Assembly (NCBI GenBank): GCA_017607445.1
Contig: JAEVHH010000001.1
Coordinates: forward strand, 310,001 to 374,000
Origin: Histoplasma ohiense
Taxonomy: Eukaryota > Ascomycota > Eurotiomycetes > Onygenales > Ajellomycetaceae
Reading direction: 5' to 3'
DNA length: 64,000 nt
Shown: positions 57,740-64,000 of the stretch, piece by piece
How positions within the stretch are numbered: the first letter of the stretch is position 1
Layout: each line of letters opens with the position of its first letter
Translations under genes and position numbers: made by a program
The notes under the pieces: generated by a model
What the model was told of the DNA's origin: nothing
The model's database searches: none
The model's input: the letters and a program-made list of their open reading frames with translations, nothing else

Positions 57740-58885
57740 ACTCTCAGTTCATTCATTCTCATCTCATTTCTCATCTCTCACTTTCTCTTCTTTCTCTTAT
57801 CATTTCTCTCATTTCTTCTCTCTGCCATCCTCACCCAATACTTCTTCTGATACTTGTATATTACAGACACTCATTTTGGATGCAGAGGTATAGACAAATG
57901 TCTATCTCACAACACATTTGTCTTCTCACATCTTTTCTTCTCTATCAATCTACTCATTCTTCAGCACATCTGATGAAGGAAGACATTTTTCTCCATCTTT
58001 TCCTCTCACTTCTTCACTATTCAGAACACCCTCTCCCTCTGCTCCACTGATGTCAGTGACAAATTGACAAAGAAAGCAGGCACCACAGGCACTGCTGCAG
58101 TCATTGACATCTTCACAATCTTCTTCATTGACTCTTCAGTCAACTCCTCCTCCATCAACCTCTCTTCAATCAACCTCTTCATCATGAAGTCTCTGGAGCT
58201 CATCACTTTCAAAATCCCCTCCTCCACACTCTTCTCTTTCTCTAACACCTTCACTCTGAAAGAATCAGATACAATCACAGCCTTCAAAATCTGCACCTCT
58301 GCAGGCTCAGCTGCTGCTCAGTGCTGGAATCATAGAGCATTTGCCTCTGCTCTGCTCTGAGCAGACAGCATCACCAGGCAAGGTGTGTTCAATTGTTTTA
58401 TCAAACAACAAAGACAACTTTTGTGATTGATCATATCCTCTCCAGCTACCACCCCTGCAAAAATAAACACTCATCTGTGCATGATGCACCTCAGAAGAGG
58501 TGTATCATGCATCTAGCATCATTATCAGTATATCAACATTGCTAAGAGCACTACTATCTATTCAAAAGCAAATTTGAAGAAAAAGGAAAAGGAAATAAGA
58601 ATTAAAGAGGATTACTCACAGATTTGCAGGATTTTTCTATAGAGACACAAGTCTCACAACACTTCCAAGCATTTGGCCTCAGTGCACATCAAAAATTGAT
58701 GTTCTCAAGTCTAGAGACACAACATTCGCATGGAATCTGACTGTTGTGTGTCACATGATTAGGGCTAAACCTAGAGCAATATAACAAGTGAACAGTGAAT
58801 GGCACTATATGGAAATGAGCTAGTGATGCACATGACCACACTAATAACACCACTGGCAAGAAACACCAACAATAATACATGATAA
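57740..58885 (-). pseudogene. Antisense Cys-rich/coiled-coil gene of copy C
   Basis: Best preserved of the three copies. On the minus strand a Cys-rich block (58880-58610) reads IPCECCVSRLEN, CALRPNA and KCCETCVSIEKSCKS, and runs into a gtgagt donor-like site. After about 150 bp with a 'tttttgcag' acceptor (exon from 58454), a frame with GVVAGEDMINHKSCLCCLIK, AEANAL and AAAEPAEVQILKAV leads into the coiled coil at 58296-58021 (SVEEGILKVM, LIEERLMEEELTEESMKK). A charged tail (MAERRNERNDKRKKRKRE) follows near 57800. The splice frame between blocks does not join cleanly as read. Zinc binding and oligomerisation are plausible; function is unknown. Confidence 0.58.
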
Positions 58886-59292
58886 GTGCCCAAGAAACAA
58901 CTTACTTAAAATTGGGATAATCAAGAGAGCTCATTTCAATAAAAAAGAAGGGAGGGAGAACAACAATATAAAAAATTTAAAAATTTTTTGGGAACAAGAA
59001 ATCACAGCAGAAGGGGCAAGGAGCTTTGATGATGATCAAGTTAAAAGAGAAGAGAAATCTTCAAGAGAAAAGAAATTCTTTTTGCTTCTCTGCATGCAAT
59101 CTCTGGCAACCAAAGAATCCACCAATTCCACCTCATTAGGAAATTGATAACAACACGCATACAAGCTATCTAGGGGACGCGATCGATATACTGCTATCAA
59201 CAAGTGGAACTTACAATATGGGAATGCAATTATCTACTAGCAAGCAATCTATACAATCACTGAGGGCAGCTCTTATAAAAAAGGAGGGCAAT

Positions 59293-59565
59293 TGTAATGC
59301 ACTCATTTATTATTTCCTTATTATCTTCGCTTATTCTTACCTCTTTCCATTATACTCTCGCTACCACTATTTCTATATGTATATATATATTGATGTATGT
59401 ATTTCGCACATCTTCTTTCTCTTTCTTTTCTTCCTTAGCGATTAGCTACACTACACTACGCTATGTTATACTACTATACTACACTTTACAATATATTACT
59501 ATTATCTCCGCTACGCTATAAACTATCTTCTACTGTTACTCTTCACACTGTCACTACATCTCACA
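59293..59565 (+). repeat. 3' LTR of copy C
   Basis: 273 bp from TGTAATGCACTCATTTATTA to CTACATCTCACA, preceded by the polypurine tract at 59277-59289 and followed by the GCTTT duplication. Confidence 0.94.
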
Positions 59566-59796
59566 GCTTTATACTTGTGTAGTTTCTAATAATTCTTTTA
59601 TATAGCTCTTAATGTTCTTCTGCTCCACACTTCACTGTGAAACAGCTTCTAATATTCTTTCACTCTGAATTTCTCTCTATAAAAATCTTCTTTGTATGAT
59701 CTTTTCTTCTGATTTCTTTTCTGTTTCTTTTCTTAATCAATTTGTAATCTGTAATTAGAATAGTATCAAATCGTTAATCGAAGTACGGCCGTTACA
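59566..59796 (+). repeat. 3' LTR of family D, right portion
   Basis: Continues the LTR interrupted at 52095. The end, cgttaatcgaagtacggccgttaca, corresponds to 43446-43469 and keeps CpG sites that the 5' LTR has lost. LINE sequence begins directly at 59797. Confidence 0.86.
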
Positions 59797-60416
59797 GTCA
59801 GTGACTATGACATCTACCTGAAACACTTCAGAATTTTTCAACTCAAGAATAATTGAATATACAAAGGCAATTTAAAACATGCATTATCAGAATTCCAGCT
59901 CAGAATCAAACAACTATTCAAACTGTTCAATTAAAGAAATCAAAATCAAAAGAATGTCAGCAAGTCAACACAACTTAGTTTGAAAACAAAAGAAATAAAC
60001 ATTGTAAAAGACAGCTTTATTATAACAAGGAAAAGAAAAATCACTGATGACAACTATAACATCAATAAAAAACAAATCAAACTTTTCAAAACAAATTAAA
60101 ACTGATCATAAACAAACTTAAGAGAGACTTCAAAGCAAAATGAAAAGAAAGATTAAAAGAAAAATCAAAATAAATCAAATAGAAAATTTGATCTCAAAAT
60201 TTTTAACAGACAATTCATTCAAACTCTTGTAACAACATTTGATTCTTTCAAATATTCAATTAAAAACTTGTTTTCACTTTCTGTATTGAATAATAGATTC
60301 AAATTTAATTGTTTCAATTCAAACTTCTTTCTCAGTTTCAATCTCAATTCTGAATACTTTGTATAAAGTAACAGAAGATGCTCTGGATTTTCATATAATT
60401 GACAATCTAAATACAG
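59797..60416 (-). mobile_element. Degraded LINE copy, 3' part (outer element)
   Basis: Same sequence and orientation as 46666-47280, with more mutations. It lacks the (AAT)n tail and the last bases of the LINE 3' end, because the family D LTR abuts it. It ends in aatctaaatacag (60404-60416), which is repeated at 63146-63158, and continues there. Confidence 0.85.
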
Positions 60417-60417
60417 A

Positions 60418-60500
60418 GCCCGCGTGGTGCAGTTGGTAAGACTGTTACCCAAGATAGCACTGTTAGATGTGCTGTAGATTTGAATCCTGCTGCTGGCAAG
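60418..60500 (+). ncRNA. tRNA-related pol III promoter region of the chimeric element
   Basis: The A box TGGTGCAGTTGG (about 60427-60438) fits TRGYNNARNNGG exactly. The B box GATTTGAATCC (about 60478-60488) fits GGTTCGAATCC with one G-to-A and one C-to-T change. The spacing is like that in a tRNA gene, but the acceptor stem does not close, so this is tRNA-derived rather than a functional tRNA. Confidence 0.65.
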
Positions 60501-61165
60501 GTCTCATTTTGAGCCACTTCTTACCCATGAAGGCCTCTGTGACCAGGGGCCAAGCCTAGTGAGGCAGTGCTGACAGAGGTGCTGCTTGACAGTGATGAGA
60601 GTGGTGGCCACTGAAAGCCACACTCATTAGTGCCAAGCAGCCCCTCTGTTACTAGTGCTGATCTAAGCAAGATCCAATGATTACAGAGGGTTGAGTATAG
60701 AATGTTTATACATACTAGCATCTGCCAAGGCCCCCAGCATCTAGGGGGCCACCTCAACAACAGAGAATGATTTTAAAAACCATCCAATTGGCTGTCTCAT
60801 CAGAGGGGTAGTAGCAAGTCAAACAGGACACCCTGGTAGGCGCCCTATTCAGAGCCCACTAGTGGTCATCTAACACTATTAGTGGATTATCATCGGGTGG
60901 GGTAAGCCTATGGTTAGTCCCTTACACGGGGCAAGGCCACGACGGCCGGTTGGTAGGCCAAGGGGGCAATGGGCTGAGATCGACAACTGGAAGCTCTGAG
61001 CTATGGTGATGCCTAGGGTGGGCAGTGGCGCTTAACTAGGACCCCTGCTGGAAACCCCAGAACTAGTTAAAGCAGCCCGAGAGGACGGACGCGGTGGTCG
61101 GTTGGTTATAGAGGTTATAATATGTAACTAGCTTAAGGTGCATCCTGCGTGGAATAGCCACGTAG
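60501..61165 (+). other. GC-rich non-coding body of the chimeric element
   Basis: Unlike everything around it, this stretch keeps CpG and GC-rich words (cacgacggccggttgg, cgagaggacggacgcggtgg). No frame is supported. It ends in a hairpin: CCTGCGTGG (61144-61152), 5-base loop, CCACGTAGG (61158-61166), with one G-T pair. It may be the 5' UTR of a complete LINE or the body of a SINE. Confidence 0.6.
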
Positions 61166-62690
61166 GAATTTTAAACAGTATATTGAGACTTTCAAATACT
61201 GAAAGAGGTCTGACATTTCAAGCAATGAGACAATTATATATTGCCTGTGTGACCTCTGTTTCAGATTATGCAGTTCAGGTGTGGTGGAGAGGTCAAAAAC
61301 ACTTTATAGAAAGATTTCAAAAACTTCAAAACTTAGCTTTAAGAAAGATCTTAGAAGTATTCAAAACTATTTCAATTAAAGCTATAGAAATTGAAGTCTC
61401 TATTTCTTCATCACAAATGAGATTTGATAAAATCTGTATGAATTATACTCTCAGAATTATGAAGCTATATTCACATCATTCTATTAGAAAAAGAGTTTCA
61501 AATTCTTTTTCAAATGAATCAAATGAATTAGAATTAGATTGAAAACTTTATCTTGATTGAAATGAAACTGATTTATCTGAAAATTCAAGTTCTTTACAAA
61601 GAAGAAGAATGCCATCTCAGCTATTTAGAATTTACTCAATGATTAAGAACTGTTTCTCTAGTTTAAATGTAGAGAGAATAGCTATTGAAAATCTCTCTTC
61701 TTGAAAGAAAAGTCTTGATAATCTTGTTGATTTAAATGTTAGTCAACTTTCAAAAGAAGATCAGACTCAAGAACATTTAAAGCTTTTGAAACAAATGAAA
61801 AATAAAGCAATTCTTATATACACTGATGACTCAAAATGTGAGAAAACAGACAATCTTGGAGCTGGAATAGCATATTCAGAAAATGATAAAAACTATATTC
61901 ATGATTCTTGATAAATTGAAAAAGAGTCAGAAGTTTTTAATACTGAATTATTTGCAATTTCAAGAGCTTTCAAATTGATTGAAATGAAGATTGAACAATG
62001 GAAAAGATTTGAGTATATTTGAATATTCTCTGATAATCAAGCAGAGTTTAAAAGACTTCAAAGTAATAAAATCAGCAGTGGACAGTCAATGCTAGAGCTG
62101 ATTTTGAAAAGTCTTCAAAATATTCAAAGAAAAATCTCATTCAATTGTTCTATTCATCTTCACTGAGTGTCTGCTCATATGGGTATATATGACAATGAAA
62201 TGGCTGATAGAGCTGCAAAAAAAGCAACTGAATTAGAAGTCTGCTTTCAAAGAATTGTAACATGAACTTTTATTAAGAGAAAAATAAGAGAATCATGTTT
62301 GCAAAAATGACAAGATATCTGACTTATGCAAAGAAAAAATGTGCATTACTCCAGATTTGAAACAAAGTCAAAGTGAAAAACTTGTTCAATAAAGTGTAAA
62401 AAGAAACTTTTTGCTACAATAATGCAGTTAAAGCTTGAGCATGGTTACTTCAAATCATATTTAACAAAGTTTAGAGATGATTTAAGTAGTCTATGTTTAG
62501 ATTGTCAGTTATATGAAAATCCAGAGCATCTTCTGTTACTTTGTGCAAAGTATTCAGAATTGAGATTGAAACTGAGAAAGAAGTTTGAATTGAAACAATT
62601 AAATTTGAATCTATTATTCAATACAGAAACTGAAAATAAGTTTTTAATTGAATATTTGAAAGAATCAAATGTTGCTACAAGAGTTTGAAT
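61138..62690 (+). pseudogene. LINE RT C-terminus and RNase H in the chimeric element
   Basis: An ATG at 61138, inside the hairpin region, reads MHPAWNSHVG and then in frame into LINE text (ILNSILRLSNTERGLTFQ), so the fusion is in frame at its 5' end. It continues through AVQVWWRGQKHF to 61542, where a TGA replaces Trp. RNase H text follows with more stops and altered motifs (IYTDDSK, VFNTELFAI, MGIYDNEMADRAAK). The C-terminus (62422-62688, LEHGYFKSYLTKFRDD, ending LKESNVATRV) is intact, unlike the frameshifted copy at 47183. There is no RT active site or endonuclease. Confidence 0.75.
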
Positions 62691-62806
62691 GAATTGTCTG
62701 TTAAAAATATTGAGATCAGATTTTCAATTTGATTTATTTTGATTTTTCTTTTAGTCTTTTTTTTCATCTTGCTTTGAAGTCTCTCTTAAGTTGTTTATGA
62801 TCAGTT

Positions 62807-63118
62807 TTAATTTGTTTTGAAAAGTTTGATTTGTTTTTTGTTGATGTTATAGTTGTTGTCAGTGGTTTTTCTTTTCCTTGTTATAATAAAGCTGTCTTTT
62901 ACAATGTTTATTTCTTTTGTTTTCAAACTAAGTTGTGTTGACTTGCTGACATTCTTTTGATTTTGATTTCTTTGATTGAACAGTTTGAATAGTTGTTTGA
63001 TTCTGGGCTGGAATTCTGATAATGCATGTTTTAAATTGTCTTTGTATATTAAATTATTCTTGAGTTGAAAAATTCTGAAGTGTTTCAGGTAGATGTCATA
63101 GTCACTGACTGCATGCAT
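62807..63118 (-). other. Antisense 103-residue open frame, second copy
   Basis: Same frame as 46653-46964 and again opposite to the LINE coding strand, with only a few residue differences. See that entry for the reservations about coding. Confidence 0.3.
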
Positions 63119-63145
63119 CTCTAATTGAAGAATAATAATAATAAT

Positions 63146-64000
63146 AATCTAAATACAGACTATTTAAATCATCTCTAAACTTTGTTAAATATGATTTGAA
63201 GTAATCATGTTCAAGCTTTAACTGCATTATTGTAGCAAAAAGTTTCTTTTTACACTTTATTGAACAAGTCTTTCACTTTGGCTTTGTTTCAAATCTGAAG
63301 TAATGCATATTTTTTCTTTGCATAAGCCAGATATCTTGTCATTTTTGCAAACATGATTGTCTTATTTTTCTCTTAATAAAAGTCTATATTACAATTCTTT
63401 GAAAGCAGACTTCTGATTCAGTTGCTTTTTTTGCAGCTCTATCAGTCATTTCATTGTCATATATACTTATATGAGTAGACACTCAGTGAAGATGAATAGA
63501 ATCATTGAATGGGATTTTTCTTTAAATATTTTGAAGACTTTTCAAAATCAGCTCTAGCATTGACTGTTCACTGCTGATTTTATTACTTTGATGTCTTTTA
63601 AGCTCTGCTTGACTATCAGAGAATATTCAAATATATTCAAATCTTTTCCATTATTCAATCTTCATTTTAATCAATTTGAAAGCTCTTGAAATTGCAAATA
63701 ATTCAGCATTAAAAACTTCTGACTTTTTTTCAATTTGTCAAGAATCAAGAATATAGTTTTTATCATTTTCTGAATATACTATTCCAGCTTCAAGATTGCC
63801 TGTTTTCTCACATTTTGAGTCATCAGTGTATATAAGAATTGCTTTATTTTTCATTTGTTTCAAAAGCTTTAAATGTTCTTGAGTCTGATCTTCTTTTGAA
63901 AGTTGACTAACATTTAAATCAACAAGATTATCAAGACTTTTCTTTCAAGAAGAGAGATTTTCAATAGCTATTCTCTCTACATTTAAACTAGAGAAACAGT
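63146..64000 (-). mobile_element. Degraded LINE copy, continuation (outer element)
   Basis: Resumes the LINE interrupted at 60416 and runs off the window end inside the RNase H/RT linker region. The minus strand corresponds to 47270-48125, with RNase H motifs carrying stops (TGA/TAA for Trp and Gln). It is more mutated than the LINE at 46622. Confidence 0.85.

Larger units (their letters stand above)
52096..59565 (+). mobile_element. Chromovirus copy C, full length (7470 bp)
   Basis: The cleanest copy of the family: two 273-bp LTRs (52096-52368 and 59293-59565), TSD GCTTT at 52091-52095 and 59566-59570, and a polypurine tract (aaaaaaggaggg) before the 3' LTR. Order: LTR, gag, zinc knuckle, protease, RT, RNase H, integrase, chromodomain, antisense gene, LTR. 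It inserted into the 3' LTR of family D. Stops are fewer than in copies A and B but still many. Confidence 0.96.
43002..59796 (+). mobile_element. Chromovirus family D element, interrupted by a LINE and copy C
   Basis: LTRs at 43002-43469 and 51789-59796 (the latter split by copy C). The internal region holds gag with a CX2CX4HX4C knuckle, protease, RT, RNase H, integrase and a C-terminal chromodomain. The pol is interrupted at 46622-49928 by a LINE. Flanking pentanucleotides (TCATG at the left, GTCAG at the right) do not match, so one end may have been rearranged. Frames are stop-riddled. Confidence 0.82.
60417..63145 (+). mobile_element. Chimeric retroelement: tRNA-like head, GC-rich body, LINE 3' part
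   Basis: A 2.7 kb unit inserted as one piece in the degraded LINE, bounded by the 13-bp duplication aatctaaatacag (60404-60416 and 63146-63158) and ending in (AAT)n. Segment 1 (60418-60500) has pol III boxes. Segment 2 (about 60500-61165) is GC-rich, CpG-containing and non-coding, ending in a hairpin. Segment 3 (61166-63145) is the LINE from the end of the RT region through RNase H and the 3' UTR. TSD and tail are as expected for LINE-driven target-primed reverse transcription. Confidence 0.82.

Noticed and set aside
60418..60500. Functional tRNA gene
   Set aside because: Box spacing is good but the acceptor stem does not pair, and the segment sits at the 5' end of a retroelement.
60521..60760. 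79-residue minus-strand ORF in the GC-rich body
   Set aside because: No domain, isolated, and opposite to the element's direction.

Overview
The window is nuclear DNA of a filamentous ascomycete fungus. Its genes have short GT-AG introns and fungal protein families, and there is no sign of bacterial, organellar or viral organisation. A compact gene island of normal base composition sits between long AT-rich, CpG-poor blocks made almost only of transposable elements (TEs), whose reading frames are full of TGA/TAA/TAG stops where Trp, Arg or Gln are expected. This looks like repeat-induced point mutation (RIP) or a related C-to-T process. Large AT-rich blocks full of gypsy elements are typical of Onygenales such as Blastomyces and relatives; that placement is an inference.

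Left TE block (1-28120). Degraded repeats with a solo LTR (773-1038) lead into a three-level nest that can be dated by target-site duplications (TSDs). A chromodomain Ty3/gypsy element, copy A (3480-24255, minus strand, TSD GACAC), carries in its right LTR a second copy, B (10823-24160, plus strand, TSD TATAT). Copy B carries in its integrase region a hAT DNA transposon (15507-21390, TSD TTACCAAC). Then come low-complexity DNA, a minisatellite array (25747-26630), a non-autonomous hAT relic and a deleted Tc1/mariner-like element (26741-27370, TA TSD).

Gene island (28121-39302). Six genes: an OSGIN-like FAD oxidoreductase, the splicing factor Prp18, SAP18 (head to head with Prp18), a 73-residue complex I B15/NDUFB4-like subunit in four exons, a 485-residue unknown protein in three exons, and a tandem BTB/POZ protein in at least four exons. 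A tRNA-derived SINE-like element lies between the last two. Both island borders coincide with mariner-type termini in opposite orientation.

Right TE block (39303-64000). A 1.2 kb non-autonomous hAT (39504-40723, TSD TCTATAAC) contains a clean, GC-rich version of the same minisatellite found mutated on the left. Next come a fragment of another gypsy family fused to a fragment of a second chromovirus family (family D), and a near-complete family D element (43002-59796). Inside it are a LINE (46622-49928) ending in a 53-bp perfect inverted repeat, and chromovirus copy C (52096-59565, TSD GCTTT). The end of the window is a degraded LINE interrupted by a 2.7 kb chimeric retroelement (60417-63145) with a tRNA-like head, a GC-rich non-coding body and the 3' part of the LINE, bounded by a 13-bp TSD.

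The least familiar items are the chimeric tRNA-head/LINE element, a Cys-rich plus coiled-coil antisense gene shared by all three chromovirus copies, a non-transposase gene inside the hAT, and the minisatellite carried inside a hAT derivative.
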